The position numbers and the translations under genes were made by a program. A model generated the notes under the pieces. The model did not search any database. It saw only the letters and a list, made by a program, of their open reading frames with translations, and was not told the origin of the DNA. A stretch of 64,000 nucleotides of DNA from the NCBI RefSeq assembly GCF_963676285.1, contig NZ_OY781063.1:1426001-1490000 (forward strand). Direction: 5' to 3'. The stretch is from an uncultured Sphaerochaeta sp. Its GTDB lineage: Bacteria; Spirochaetota; Spirochaetia; Sphaerochaetales; Sphaerochaetaceae. Of the stretch, positions 45,271 to 55,307 are shown one piece after another (position 1 is the first letter of the stretch; each line of letters opens with the position of its first letter).

Positions 45271-46305
45271 TTATCGTAGAGAGGCAACCATTTCGACGGC
45301 ACTCTCCCATGAACGGATGAAACTATCCCTGAAGTACATCACAGGTCCATAGTGTTCAAACTCATCTACAGACAATCCACCTTCCTGGAAAGCCTGGTTA
45401 AACTGGGGAAGCTTGTTCTGCAACTGGTCAAGCACCATTGGCTGTACAGGATTGAAAAGACGTGAAATGACCGGCTTATTTTCCTTGATAAGCTCATCAC
45501 AGCTGCCCTTCCAGTTCATTGTCACACAGACATCCCCACCAACCATCTCGTAGAAGTCATCAAGGGTACGTGCACCACCAGAGATGAAACCCATCTTGTA
45601 ATTACGGTCATGATTCAATTGGTAGACCTTCTTGGCGATAACCATACCTGCCTGATGCAATACATCGGCGTTGATATCAATGCCCTTTTCCTTCACATCC
45701 CCTCTCAACCACTCGTTGAAAATACCGGTGATCAGGGAGAAGTACATGACAGGTCTCTTTCCAGTCTGCTCAAAGACACGCTGATAGATCTCACCCAAGG
45801 CGATCACCTGATCAACTCCCATCACCTCCGTGGCGTTTATCGGAGTTCCTTCACAGAGGAGGATTTCCAACGCTTTCAGACCACTCTCGGTTGCAGGAAT
45901 CTTGATCATGATATTGGGATTCATTTCCCTATTCAGGCGTGCTTCATCCAGTATGACCTGGTAATCCTCTTCGTGGATGGGGTCGCCCTGGATACTGACG
46001 TACCCTGCTTCCCCATGGGTACGATTATACACATCCATGAAGATATCAGAGACTCCCTTGATCAACTTCCTCTGGAGTATGCAGATGACCTGATTATCAT
46101 CATCGGTCTCCTGCATTATCTCCCTAAGCAGACTGGTCGCATACTCCTTCTCCTCTGGATGATTAAGCATTTTCCAGACATACGAAGGATTCTGCGTACA
46201 CCCTGAAGCACCAGCTGCAATTCCCAGCTGAGCCTCCTCGCGGCTTACATTATTAACCCAGAACTTTGTAGGAGTCAGTGCTGCTACACGCTTGAAATAA
46301 TCCAT
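45271..46305 (-). CDS. Transaldolase-like (TalC/TAL superfamily) aldolase
   Basis: 344 residues. The TAL pattern shows in TPTKFWVNNVSREEAQLGI, GASGCTQNPSYVWKML (the usual TTNPS region), VSIQGDPIHEEDY, and the Schiff-base lysine in NIMIKIPATESGLKALE. A second conserved part, INATEVMGVDQVIALGEIYQ, follows. The sequence differs from housekeeping transaldolase, and the operon context suggests a dedicated aldolase for a keto-sugar acid. Fourteen bases upstream of it ends the HpcH/HpaI-type gene. Confidence 0.8.
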   Translation of the reverse strand: MDYFKRVAALTPTKFWVNNVSREEAQLGIAAGASGCTQNPSYVWKMLNHPEEKEYATSLLREIMQETDDDNQVICILQRKLIKGVSDIFMDVYNRTHGEAGYVSIQGDPIHEEDYQVILDEARLNREMNPNIMIKIPATESGLKALEILLCEGTPINATEVMGVDQVIALGEIYQRVFEQTGKRPVMYFSLITGIFNEWLRGDVKEKGIDINADVLHQAGMVIAKKVYQLNHDRNYKMGFISGGARTLDDFYEMVGGDVCVTMNWKGSCDELIKENKPVISRLFNPVQPMVLDQLQNKLPQFNQAFQEGGLSVDEFEHYGPVMYFRDSFIRSWESAVEMVASLR

Positions 46306-46319
46306 TCTTACCTCTTTCC

Positions 46320-47099
46320 TTAAAATCCTGCTTCCTTGAACTTCTTCACGTTGCTTCGGGCCAACGCTCCCAAGGAGAGCGTGTCTGACATGCAGGTCAC
46401 GATATGCACACCCTGCTGCAACTTTTTCTCTGCAGCATCCCAGTCTGCCCCGAGGGCCATCAGGTACTTGTCGGAGGCAAGGGTCTTAGCCTCGACCTCA
46501 GCCAGGGCAGCCTTCGCCTCTGGGGCTTGGGCATTACCGAGGAAGCCCAGGTTTGTTGCAAGGTCCACAGGGCCCACCATGATCCCATCGAATCCATCCA
46601 AGTTGAGAATCTCATCAAGATTCTCCATTCCCTTGGGTGATTCAATCATCAGAAACAACATCACCAAGTCATTTGCCTTGGTAAAGTAGGAAAGCGTATC
46701 ATTTCCGTAGTGTGCTGCTCGCGTACTGCCAGCAACACCACGGATACCCGTCAAGGGATAACGAACCGCTGCGATGGCCGCCTTTGCTTCTTCCACTGTC
46801 TCCACGTTGGGAACAATAATTCCATAGGCACCTGCATCGAGAATCCGCTTGATTGTGACAAAATCGTTCCAAGGAGCCCGTACAAACGGAACAGCAGGAT
46901 AGCCATTCATCGCCTGAAACTGTGTGACCAAAGTCGGAAGATCAACCGGAGAGTGCTCCATGTCAATCACAATTACATCCATACCTGCATCTGCCAACAC
47001 CTCAGTTGTGATATTGCTCGCAGCCTGTGCCCAGGCGGCAAGCACTTGCTTGCCAGCCTGGAGCTTTTCTTTTACGTCATTACAGTTCTTCTTGATCAT
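46320..47099 (-). CDS. HpcH/HpaI-family aldolase, second copy (GarL-like)
   Basis: 259 residues from the ATG at 47099. VIDMEHSPVDL has the catalytic histidine, PFVRAPW the arginine, LFLMIESPKGMENLDEI the metal glutamate and IMVGPVDLATNLG the metal aspartate. The likely reaction is retro-aldol cleavage of a 2-keto-3-deoxy acid; with GarR in the same operon, 5-keto-4-deoxyglucarate to pyruvate and tartronate semialdehyde is a good guess. The start lies inside the end of tctA (20-base overlap). It is only distantly similar to the copy at 40.8 kb, so the two are not a recent duplication. Confidence 0.87.
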   Translation of the reverse strand: MIKKNCNDVKEKLQAGKQVLAAWAQAASNITTEVLADAGMDVIVIDMEHSPVDLPTLVTQFQAMNGYPAVPFVRAPWNDFVTIKRILDAGAYGIIVPNVETVEEAKAAIAAVRYPLTGIRGVAGSTRAAHYGNDTLSYFTKANDLVMLFLMIESPKGMENLDEILNLDGFDGIMVGPVDLATNLGFLGNAQAPEAKAALAEVEAKTLASDKYLMALGADWDAAEKKLQQGVHIVTCMSDTLSLGALARSNVKKFKEAGF

Positions 47100-48642
47100 T
47101 GTTCTCATCCATTGCCCGATTTTTCTTCTCCAACTCAGCTGCTCGTCTGTTTGCCCGTGGGAGCAGAATTGCGAATGCAACGGTAAGAAGCAGGAAGAAA
47201 AGGCTGTCGAAATTGGTAATAAACACCATCGGATTGCCGCTGGAAAGTGTCAGGGAAGTCCTCAGGTATTGCTCACAGAGTGGCCCAAGGATAACCGCCA
47301 GAATGAACGGCACATTGGGATAGCCCTGCTTTTTCAGGAAGTACATGACAATACCGATAGCCAAAGCCACACCCATCTGGAACGCAGAGTAGGTAGCTGC
47401 AAAGACGCCGAGAATTGCGATCAAGGCAATGGTACTATAGAGCACCAGCCGGTTGATCCGTACAATCTTCAGGTAATAGGGTCCAAACAGGAACAGTGAT
47501 ATGGGCAACAGAAGCGCTGCACTGATAAAGAGAGCCATATACATGGGTGCCATGACATGCATCTGCTTCACGAGCAAATCTGGACCAGGAACCACTCCAT
47601 AGACCATCAAGACACCAAGGATGATTGCTGTAGTACCATCCCCCGGGATACCCAAGGAGAGCATGGGAACCAAGGCACCACCACACATGGCATTGTTTGC
47701 AGTTTCCGCTGCAACCAGACCATCCATGGCATCTCCACCGAAACGCTCAGGATGCTTACTGACTCGCTTTGCCTCAACATAGGAAACAAACCCTGCCATG
47801 GAAGCCCCTGCCCCTGGAAGCACACCAATGATGTATCCAGTGAAAGCACTCTTTACGTAGGTAAGCCACCCAATTTCCCGCATCTCATGCAAGGAAGGGA
47901 AGAACTCCTTTCGCTTGAACTTGACGGCGTTTGCTATCGAGGTCATTTCACGATACTTCTCGTTGTTTACCGTGGACTGTACAAACAGTTCACTGATGGC
48001 AAAAGCACCGATGATCAAGGTGGTAAGGTCGATACCCTCAATCAGGTTCGGGTTTCCAAAGGTAAACCGAGAAACTGACTTGAGAGGATCCATACCCACA
48101 GTCGAGAGCATAATACCCAAGGCCATGGTAAGAATGGCTTTCGTCCGCTTCTTCTCAACGATCACAATTACAATGAGAGCGAAAAGAATCAGGGAGAACT
48201 TTCCTGGGGTACGAATCTTCAGCGCAAGCTTGACCGCAAGAGGAGATACGAAGATCAGGAGCAAGGCTCCAATCGCTCCACCGATGGCTGAACCGATGGT
48301 TGCGTGTCCTATTGCCTTTGCGCCTTTGCCTCTCTGCATCATGGGATGGCCCTCAATACAGGTCATCAATGCTGAAGGAGCTCCAGGAATATTGATGGTA
48401 ATAGCGGTAATACTCCCACTATAGATACCGGACATATACACGCCCATACACATGATAAGTGCGTAGGTCATCGGCATGGTATAGGTCATCGGGAGCAACA
48501 GGACAATTGCCAACATGGAGGTCAGTCCTGGAAGTGCTCCGAAGATGATTCCGATAAAGAATCCTATGGAAAGATACAACAGGGAAAGTGGTTGGAATAC
48601 CACGGTAGTCCCTGCAAGAATTTGCAGTATTTGATCCATCAT
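47080..48642 (-). CDS. tctA: TTT large membrane subunit, TctA type (second system)
   Basis: 520 residues. Hallmarks: FGALPGLTSMLAIVLLLPMT, INIPGAPSALMTCIEGHPMM, GVLPGAGASMAGFVSYVEAK, and ETANNAMCGGALVPMLSLGI with GIPGDGTT. About twelve helices and a charged C-terminal tail of 25 residues. The gene abuts tctB (stop at 48643) with no gap and overlaps the aldolase gene downstream. Confidence 0.93.
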   Translation of the reverse strand: MMDQILQILAGTTVVFQPLSLLYLSIGFFIGIIFGALPGLTSMLAIVLLLPMTYTMPMTYALIMCMGVYMSGIYSGSITAITINIPGAPSALMTCIEGHPMMQRGKGAKAIGHATIGSAIGGAIGALLLIFVSPLAVKLALKIRTPGKFSLILFALIVIVIVEKKRTKAILTMALGIMLSTVGMDPLKSVSRFTFGNPNLIEGIDLTTLIIGAFAISELFVQSTVNNEKYREMTSIANAVKFKRKEFFPSLHEMREIGWLTYVKSAFTGYIIGVLPGAGASMAGFVSYVEAKRVSKHPERFGGDAMDGLVAAETANNAMCGGALVPMLSLGIPGDGTTAIILGVLMVYGVVPGPDLLVKQMHVMAPMYMALFISAALLLPISLFLFGPYYLKIVRINRLVLYSTIALIAILGVFAATYSAFQMGVALAIGIVMYFLKKQGYPNVPFILAVILGPLCEQYLRTSLTLSSGNPMVFITNFDSLFFLLLTVAFAILLPRANRRAAELEKKNRAMDENNDQEEL

Positions 48643-49125
48643 CTACCTCCAGATCTGCGGGAATCGAATATCAAAGGCGATAACATACATGATGTATACG
48701 AGGACTCCAATGATGAGGGAGTAAATGATCTTACGGACAATGTGCTGTGGCTTATCATCAAAGATGAGCATGAATGCAAACACATACAGAGGGGCAAGCA
48801 CCGTGAAACCAAGTATGTCGAACAGGGCTACGAATACAGCCATGACGAGAACGGTAAGCAACGGTTTAATGCTCTTCTTCTGGTGCACTACCTCAGCTTT
48901 CTCCCCGATCTCCTTTTTCACTGCCTTAATTCCATCGTAGAGCTGTTTGATGGCTGCAGGGGTGGCGATCAAGAAGATGAAGAAGGGGAAGGATGATTCA
49001 GAAAGCAATCCTTTTACGACAGGGGGAGCTAACTGAAGGGCACTTATCACATAGACGATAAGGGCGATCTGCATAAGTAAGGGAACTAGTACCTTGCCTT
49101 GCAGATAGGGCTTGATGGTTTTCAT
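48643..49125 (-). CDS. tctB: TTT small membrane subunit, TctB type (second system)
   Basis: 160 residues from the ATG at 49125, preceded by AGGAG. Hydrophobic segments near VLVPLLMQIALIVYVISAL, FPFFIFLIATPAAI, LLTVLVMAVFVALFDILGF and a last pair around IIYSLIIGVLVYIMYVIAF match TctB. The longer reading frame upstream has no ribosome site and runs into the stem-loop. Confidence 0.85.
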   Translation of the reverse strand: MKTIKPYLQGKVLVPLLMQIALIVYVISALQLAPPVVKGLLSESSFPFFIFLIATPAAIKQLYDGIKAVKKEIGEKAEVVHQKKSIKPLLTVLVMAVFVALFDILGFTVLAPLYVFAFMLIFDDKPQHIVRKIIYSLIIGVLVYIMYVIAFDIRFPQIWR

Positions 49126-49184
49126 AAGGAAGATACTCCTAACTAGGGCACGGCCTATGGCTCGTTGACGTAGACTTTTCATGG

Positions 49185-49215
49185 CCTACCGCATGGTTTA
49201 GGGCCATGCGGTAGG
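49185..49215 (-). promoter_or_regulatory. Stem-loop between tctC and tctB (second system)
   Basis: Perfect 12-base arms CCTACCGCATGG / CCATGCGGTAGG with a seven-base loop, 32 bases after the binding-protein stop on the minus strand. No T-tract follows. Same position as the stem-loops in the other transporter operons. Confidence 0.7.
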
Positions 49216-49247
49216 TACATTGTTTTTCAAAAAACTGAATTATTAGC

Positions 49248-50231
49248 TTAGATAATTCCCTGATCTTTCAACGCCTGGAGAGCAGAAGTTTCGCCGGCAA
49301 TCTTGTTATCGAGGAAGGTCTTCAACTCTGCACCACTCTTAAAGTCAGGAGAGACACCAACGGTGGCAGCCCAATCACTGAACTCTTTGCTGGTTGCAGC
49401 TGCTCCGAAAGCAGATACGAGTTTAGCAATTGCATCTTCAGGGGTTCCAGCAGGAGCTGCAAGAGTCAAGAACGAACCAGAGAGCAGGCTCTCGTCAAGT
49501 CCAAGTTCTTTTGAAGTCGGAACAGTGGGGAATCCACCATTACGCTTGGTGCTGAACTCGATGATACCTACAGCATCACCACTCTGGAGCAGAGGAGCAA
49601 AGTCACCAAGGCTGGTGATTGCTGCATCAACTTCCCCGTTGAGGATAGCTTCACGCTGTGGAGCAGAACTCTGGTAGGAGATCAAATTGAACTGTACATC
49701 ATACATGTCCTGAATCTTGAGAGCCAACAGGTTAACACGGCTGCCGATTCCCTGGTCAGCAACACGAATCTGTCCTGGATTTGCTTTTGCAGCAGCAATC
49801 AATGCATCAAAAGTCTTGTAAGGGGAATTCTTACCAACCATGATTGCATCGGGCTCTTGGGTAATCAAAGCAAAGATCTGGAGTTTTGCCAAATCATAGC
49901 CCTTGATCAAACCAGTGAAAGGAGCATTGATGATCGAACCATAATTGAGGTTACCAATGGTATAGCCATTAGCTTTTGCACCCATCAACAAGTTCGGGCC
50001 TACTGCATCGTCAGCACCTGGTTTATTGACAAAGTAGATTGCAACACCAAGTTCTTTCTCTGCAAGCTGAGAGACCTTACGACTGATTGCATCAGTACCG
50101 CCACCAGCACCAGAACTTACGATGAACTCAATATCCTTGCTCGGATATTCTTCTTTGGTACCTTCTGCAAACAGAGCAACTGTTGTAAGCAGCAGGCAAG
50201 CGAGTAGTACAAGCACTCTTTTTGTCGTCAT
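49248..50231 (-). CDS. tctC: TTT binding protein, TctC/Bug type (second system)
   Basis: 327 residues from the ATG at 50231 (GGAGG upstream; the ATG four codons earlier lies within that site). The signal peptide VLVLLACLLLTTVALFAEG lacks a lipobox at its end. The mature part starts IEFIVSSGAGGGTDAISRKV, the carboxylate loop, and contains VADQGIGSRVNLLALK and a final helix rich in alanine. It is the first gene of the nine-gene operon, behind a GntR-type operator. Confidence 0.9.
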   Translation of the reverse strand: MTTKRVLVLLACLLLTTVALFAEGTKEEYPSKDIEFIVSSGAGGGTDAISRKVSQLAEKELGVAIYFVNKPGADDAVGPNLLMGAKANGYTIGNLNYGSIINAPFTGLIKGYDLAKLQIFALITQEPDAIMVGKNSPYKTFDALIAAAKANPGQIRVADQGIGSRVNLLALKIQDMYDVQFNLISYQSSAPQREAILNGEVDAAITSLGDFAPLLQSGDAVGIIEFSTKRNGGFPTVPTSKELGLDESLLSGSFLTLAAPAGTPEDAIAKLVSAFGAAATSKEFSDWAATVGVSPDFKSGAELKTFLDNKIAGETSALQALKDQGII

Positions 50232-50306
50232 AGAAACCTCCACATGACCCTGTCTCTTTGTACAAGGACATTAATAACTTTTCCCCAAAAACTTGAGGAT
50301 CTAAAC

Positions 50307-50325
50307 TGATAATCAGTGATTACCA
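50307..50325. promoter_or_regulatory. Candidate GntR operator upstream of the second TTT operon
   Basis: TGATAATCAGTGATTACCA, a near-palindrome 76 bases before the tctC start. Its core AATCAGTGAT recurs, in opposite orientation, at 51186-51208 in front of the GntR gene. Confidence 0.5.
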
Positions 50326-50466
50326 GTCTTTCTATATCAAGTATACCATTGAACAACGCATTGTCAATAAAATTATACTTAAATTATAATTTGTAAGAAG
50401 AATGAATAAATAATTTAATTAACGCTATGAGTATAGGTATAAAATAAACCTAAAATATAAACCGTT

Positions 50467-51171
50467 TTAGTAATCTTGGGTTAACCGTCTCATCCTTCTA
50501 TTGCTATGCCGCTCGGCAATATCACCTGCTCTCTGTCCATCCTGATCCTTGATTGCTTCGAACAGATCAGTATGATCTTTCAGAGACTGTGGGAACTCAG
50601 AAACAAAATCCTTGTACCGGAACCGTGACGGTCGAAGAATGGAGTGGATGGCTGTTATGAGGCTGAAATAGAGAGGATTCCTACTTGCATTGGCAAGCTT
50701 GGCATGATATTCCTCATCAAGGCGAATCATATCTGCTTGGTCAGTTACCGTACTCATCTTCTCCAAGATGAATTTCATCTCCGCAAGATCCTCAACGGTC
50801 CTGATATCTGCCACTCGCTTGGCGATACCCCTCTCCAGCGTGGTTTTCAGTGCATAGATATGGAACAAAGGAGGTTGGTCATTCATGTACATTGCCTCAA
50901 ACAACAAGGCAAAGGGACCCACTATTTTCGAAAGCCCCATATCGGCTACATAGCAACCTGAGCGGGGAAGAATCTTGATCAACCCCATCGATGCAGCCCT
51001 CAGGACTCCTGACCTCACCTGACTCTGGGAGACACCCAGTTCTGTTGCAAACGCACGTATGGATGGCAGCTTATCACCAGCTTTCAAGTTTTTCTCACGA
51101 ATATAGCGAATAAGAGAAAAAACCAGCTTATCTTCTTCATCTCTACAGAGTCCATCGATCAACACATCCAT
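50467..51171 (-). CDS. GntR-family regulator, FadR/FCD subfamily (second copy)
   Basis: 234 residues. The winged helix reads LVFSLIRYIREKNLKAGDKLPSIRAFATELGVSQSQVRSGVLRA (positions about 18-60). The FCD domain has DEEYHAKLANASRNPLYFSL and a final helix with RHSNRRMRRL. It precedes the TTT/aldolase operon on the same strand and probably represses it, releasing DNA on binding a sugar acid. Related dyads lie before its own start and before tctC. Confidence 0.88.
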   Translation of the reverse strand: MDVLIDGLCRDEEDKLVFSLIRYIREKNLKAGDKLPSIRAFATELGVSQSQVRSGVLRAASMGLIKILPRSGCYVADMGLSKIVGPFALLFEAMYMNDQPPLFHIYALKTTLERGIAKRVADIRTVEDLAEMKFILEKMSTVTDQADMIRLDEEYHAKLANASRNPLYFSLITAIHSILRPSRFRYKDFVSEFPQSLKDHTDLFEAIKDQDGQRAGDIAERHSNRRMRRLTQDY

Positions 51172-51185
51172 ACTAACCTACCAAA

Positions 51186-51208
51186 TCTGATTATCACTGA
51201 TTATTAGA
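51186..51208. promoter_or_regulatory. Candidate autoregulatory operator of the second GntR gene
   Basis: TCTGATTATCACTGATTATTAGA lies 15 bases upstream of the regulator start. It shares the TAATCAGTGAT core with the site at 50307-50325; the 13-base TCACTGATTATTA also occurs at 18709-18721. Confidence 0.5.
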
Positions 51209-51270
51209 TTTGCATACCTAGTTGGGGATGTCAAGAAAAACTTGTATTTCTGGATTATATACGTACGATA

Positions 51271-51390
51271 ATCACATAATTCATTGCGGGGATTCTGCTC
51301 AATATGTGATTCTCCTCACCCTTTCTACAGTAATTATGTGCTTTGTTATTAGAATCTATCATATTCTCATACTATTAGTCAGTACATGGT
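51271..51390. repeat. Degenerate repeat element L, copy 1 (TCACATAAT-type dyads)
   Basis: Contains TCACATAAT (51272-51280), ATATGTGA (51302-51309) and TAATTATGTG (51331-51340), and ends with AGTCAGTACATGGT. The same order of motifs and the same ending appear at 55308-55409. It borders the frameshifted MFS module. Confidence 0.55.
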
Positions 51391-51438
51391 CCTAGCCAAT
51401 TCCACGACAGCTTACGGCAGTACCATATACACTTTCAT

Positions 51439-53695
51439 TCAAGATGGGAGCCCTGTCAGGGGGTGGGCACGATCAGAAACGGCCGAGAGAATCAGGGCGA
51501 TGCAGAAGGCCGTCTTGACCGGAATATGGTCGATCCCAATGTCCGACAACAGCCTACGTATCTCCAGAGCAACAGGACTGTCGCTCACGGCTGCGAGATT
51601 CTCCAGTGTCCTGGTGAAATGGGGAAGCATCTGTTCCTGCCCCGTCATCTTGGCAAACATGCTGATGTCCTCTTTTCTGAAACCAACACCGTCCAGGTCG
51701 GAGATGAACTCGGTTGCCCCGACATACCGGTTTTTGTTGTACTTCTGGAGGAAGTGGTACCACCGCTGCTCCTGCGATACGGTCGCTGCCGCGGCGGTGA
51801 GCACCTCGTCCACGACAGAGACTGGGAGTTCTGGATCAATCGATTTGCGCAGGATTTCCGTCTGATATGTCGTTCCGTCCATGAGTGAGAGGGCCTTGGC
51901 TCCGTGGATGATAATCCTCGGGTTATCTGATGCTGTAAAGAGCGAGACAATCTGAGCATAGGAGGCGGTGTCCCCAAGCCGGACGAGGGCAACCATGCAC
52001 TTTCCCTGGAAAAAATGATCCGAAGAGCCCAGACCCCAACGCAGCAGTTCCACACCCCGTTTGATCTGGTGCTTGCCGACAATTTCTGCCGCTATCCAAG
52101 CGGTGGTGTGCTCGCCGCAAGAAAGCTGGTTGAGCACAGCATCTTCGGTCTTTCTTCCGAAGGAGATGTTCCCGAGCGCCTGCAAAGCATTAACACGGAC
52201 AGTGAGAAGTGGAGAATCGAGCTGCTCTCTGAGTTCGGTCTCCGGAATGGTCGAGCCGATGGCCCCGAGCCGTTTCACGGTCCGTGCATCCTCACCGCTA
52301 TCATCATGGTTGCGTAGCCGATTGAGCACATGGATGGCGTAGAGATCCCGAGGTGCCATGAAGAGACTAATCACATTTGTCAGGGGCCACTCATTGAGCT
52401 TCTCAAGCGATCGGACAAGAAAAATCATCACCACCAGCACCCCGATGATAATCCTGAAATAGAGACGGTAGCCGTCCATCCCGCTAAACCCCGAAAATTC
52501 CAGCCAGGAGAGCAACCCCCCACCGATGAGTGTCCCCGAAAGACCTGCAGCCACACCGGAGAAGACGCGGATGAATAGCGCGCTGCCGACCCGGTCGGCA
52601 TCACCGATTGAAGAGAGAAAGTAGTGATTCAGTCCGACAATGATGCCGAATTTGCAGTATCCGGCAATGAAGAAGGCCACTCCCACCAACAGAGGACTGA
52701 AAATCTCAGGAGCAAATGCCCACATTCCTGCTGGTAGCAGGAGGCCTGCTGTGCTCAGCAGGAGAATCGGCCGAGGTCCTACCTGGTCTGCTATCATTCC
52801 ATTGATTACCGACGATGAAACTCCCCCAACGAGCAGAATGAGCGAAAAGAGCAGGACCGTAGAGTCCTGGGTCCCGTAACCGTTCTTCACCGCTATCATC
52901 ATGAAGGGAATGACCATCATGAAGCTCACCAGACCTCCGCTCCAAGCGAACAGCAACCCGCGGGCCTGTTTCTGACCCCACAGTCGCCTAAAGGATTGGC
53001 CCAACGGAATACGGGCTGAGACCTGCGGCATCTGCGATTCAGGGATCCGAGCGAGCACCGTGGAGGCATAGAGGCCGATAAGACAGGCGATGGCGATTAG
53101 CAGTTGATAAACCCAGATCTCTGCGGTGTAGCGGGTTATGAGGATAATCACCAGCATAGCAATAATCTGAGTCGTAGTGACCCGAAGGTGGTTGCCCGCC
53201 AGAAAAGCACCCCGGTTCTCCGGCGTGGTTACCTCACCCTCAAGCGGCGAAGTCGCCACAACTCCCATACTCCTGAAGAGCGCGAAACCGAAAGCAGCAA
53301 CGAGTATGATCGCAGAAACTACAGCTTGGGGCACATAGGGAGCAGCCATCGGGGCAGCGATCAGAAAGGATGCAAACACGTAGCGGAGGAACCACCCCAG
53401 TGCCCAAGTACGTGCCCCCCCCGATCTTCGATACCAGGTGCTTTCCGATGATCATGAAGGGCATTGTCAGATGGACAAAGGAAGAAAGTACGGCAATCAG
53501 GGGATCGGAGACAGCGTTGGCAATGGCGTAGAGGATAAGGATATTCTCCATGAGAAATACGATGGAGATACCATTGAGGGCATAGAATCTCTTAATAAGG
53601 GCCCTGCCTTTTATGCGCGCCCGTGTTGAGAGGGTAGGAGGAAACTCCCTACCGCTACCTGAAAATAGGGCTGCCAGTCCGTGAAACAACTCCAT
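51439..53695 (-). pseudogene. MFS transporter with HEAT-repeat tail, frameshifted at an eight-base G tract
   Basis: Two reading frames together give about 750 residues. The first (from ATG 53695, GGAG upstream) covers helices 1-3 up to HLVSKIGG. The second continues ARTWALGWFLRYVFASFLI and carries the remaining helices of a major-facilitator-type transporter, then about 250 residues with HEAT-like repeats (TVRVNALQALGNISFGRKTE; MVALVRLGDTASYAQIVSLF). The switch falls in a run of eight G on the coding strand (53415-53422); seven would restore the frame. It could be a dead gene, a phase-variable gene or a sequencing error. GC is higher than in the neighbouring modules, and no operon partner is visible. 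The substrate is unknown. Confidence 0.7.
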
Positions 53696-53828
53696 GGTAC
53701 TCCGCTCCTGTGCTTATACTGATTATAAGTCATACCATAATAGCACAGGTACGTACATAACTGTAAAATCAGGTGGCAGGGTCAGCCGATTCATTTATCA
53801 GTGGGATGGGGCAATTCCCCTGACTTTT

Positions 53829-53866
53829 AGGCAGGCGTTCTCAGAATCTGTACGTCCCACCAAGAG
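53829..53866. repeat. Partial copy of the R repeat (copy C)
   Basis: 38 bases, starting AGGCAGGCGTTCTCAG and ending CCCACCAAGAG, match the middle of the two long R copies at 55.4 and 57.5 kb with one difference. It lies between the MFS and AAA modules. A CCTGTGC/GCACAGG inverted repeat at 53707-53749 is nearby. Confidence 0.8.
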
Positions 53867-53904
53867 AATACAGCTCAAACGATCCATGTTACCCAGAATC
53901 CATT

Positions 53905-55245
53905 TTACTCGGTTTCCATCCCTAAAACCCTAGTTATGAGTTGCTCACTCCAGTCAGCCATAAACAGAGGAATATTAAGTATATCTCCATCAAACTTAAG
54001 ATTCTGCAAAGAATACCGTACCCTCAGCGGAAAGGCATCTTCATGGAGTCGCTTTATCGCCTTCAACGAGGAACTCGAAATATTTTTATCAGCCTTCACT
54101 TCAATAGGAATAATAAGATTTTTGTATTGCAGAAGAAAATCAACTTCATAACGATTGTCGCTACTTGTCCAATACCTAAGAGGCACGGAGAAAGCAGCAG
54201 AGAGAGACTGCAAAATATAGTTCTCAGCAAAGGACCCTTTAAATTCTGAAACCAATTGGACTGGGTTAAGAAATGAGGAAATATCTAGTTGGGACAACCT
54301 TCTGAGCAAACCGATATCGACGGAATAGAGCTTGAAAGAGGAAAGATCCTCGTAGGCTGACAAGGGCAGTGCAGGCTTGGTGCATCGTGTTACCTTGGTG
54401 ACCACCTCCGCCGAAACCAACCAATACAATGCATTCTCGTACTCCCTGGCTCTTGCTCCCTGCTTAACGAGTTGATATAAGAATTTCTTATTTTCTCTTG
54501 ACAACTGAGAGGGAAGAGAATGCCAAATATGCATCAGCTTTGGATACTCTCTAGGTTCAGGATGTTTTGCAAAATCTCTCTCATAGGCTTGGACAATCGA
54601 CCAGAGAATTGAGTCTATGCTTTCACTCTTTCGCTCAATTACCCACCGCGAGACTACCTCAGGCATCCCTCCAAGCAGAATATACTTTTTAAAATGATCT
54701 AGCAGTGGGTTGAAAAAAGCCTCAGGGATTGGATCACCATCTTCCTTGGAATCCAGATATGCCACCAAATCTTTCTCGTCCTCCGCAATGAGCATCTCCC
54801 TGAAAGTCATTGGGTGAATTTTCAGGAAATCAACCTGTCCAACTGGAAAAGAAGATGGTTTGGCAAGAGAGACCCCCAGCAAGGATCCAGCGCAAGCAAC
54901 ATGGTACCCATTCCCTTTCTCATGAAAATACTTCAATGCATTCAGGACATTCGGAGCGTCCTGGATCTCATCAAAGATAATCAACGTAGTGCCCTCAGTT
55001 ATAGGAAATCCTGCAACGAATTGAAGATTATTCAATATACGTTTGATATCTTTGGTGGACTCAAAAAATTGCCTATATTCAGGATGTTCATCAAAATTGA
55101 AATATGCAACTCGCTCGTAGTGTTGTCTCCCAAACTCCTTGAGCAACCAGGTCTTACCCACCTGACGGATACCCTGCAGAAGCAATGGTTTACGATACAA
55201 AGAGTGTTTCCATGCCACGAGAGACTTCATAGCAGTTCTTTCCAT
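53905..55245 (-). CDS. AAA ATPase with DUF4143 domain
   Basis: 446 residues. Walker A is QGIRQVGKTWLL (about 24-35) and Walker B LIIFDEIQD (88-96). The DUF4143 part follows the winged-helix region and ends with ENYILQSL, then YEVDFLLQYKNLIIPIEVKA, a PD-(D/E)xK-like pattern with the D and ExK residues present. Such single-gene ATPases are common in accessory regions of many bacteria and archaea and are suspected of defence or DNA-related roles; none is proven. GGAGGG lies eight bases before the ATG. It sits between repeat copies C and L2/A. Confidence 0.88.
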   Translation of the reverse strand: MERTAMKSLVAWKHSLYRKPLLLQGIRQVGKTWLLKEFGRQHYERVAYFNFDEHPEYRQFFESTKDIKRILNNLQFVAGFPITEGTTLIIFDEIQDAPNVLNALKYFHEKGNGYHVACAGSLLGVSLAKPSSFPVGQVDFLKIHPMTFREMLIAEDEKDLVAYLDSKEDGDPIPEAFFNPLLDHFKKYILLGGMPEVVSRWVIERKSESIDSILWSIVQAYERDFAKHPEPREYPKLMHIWHSLPSQLSRENKKFLYQLVKQGARAREYENALYWLVSAEVVTKVTRCTKPALPLSAYEDLSSFKLYSVDIGLLRRLSQLDISSFLNPVQLVSEFKGSFAENYILQSLSAAFSVPLRYWTSSDNRYEVDFLLQYKNLIIPIEVKADKNISSSSLKAIKRLHEDAFPLRVRYSLQNLKFDGDILNIPLFMADWSEQLITRVLGMETE

Positions 55246-55307
55246 ATAGGATCCCTCCTCTTTTTCTCCCCAAGTATAGACTGATTTTAGGTATAAAGCA
55301 AAAGGAC

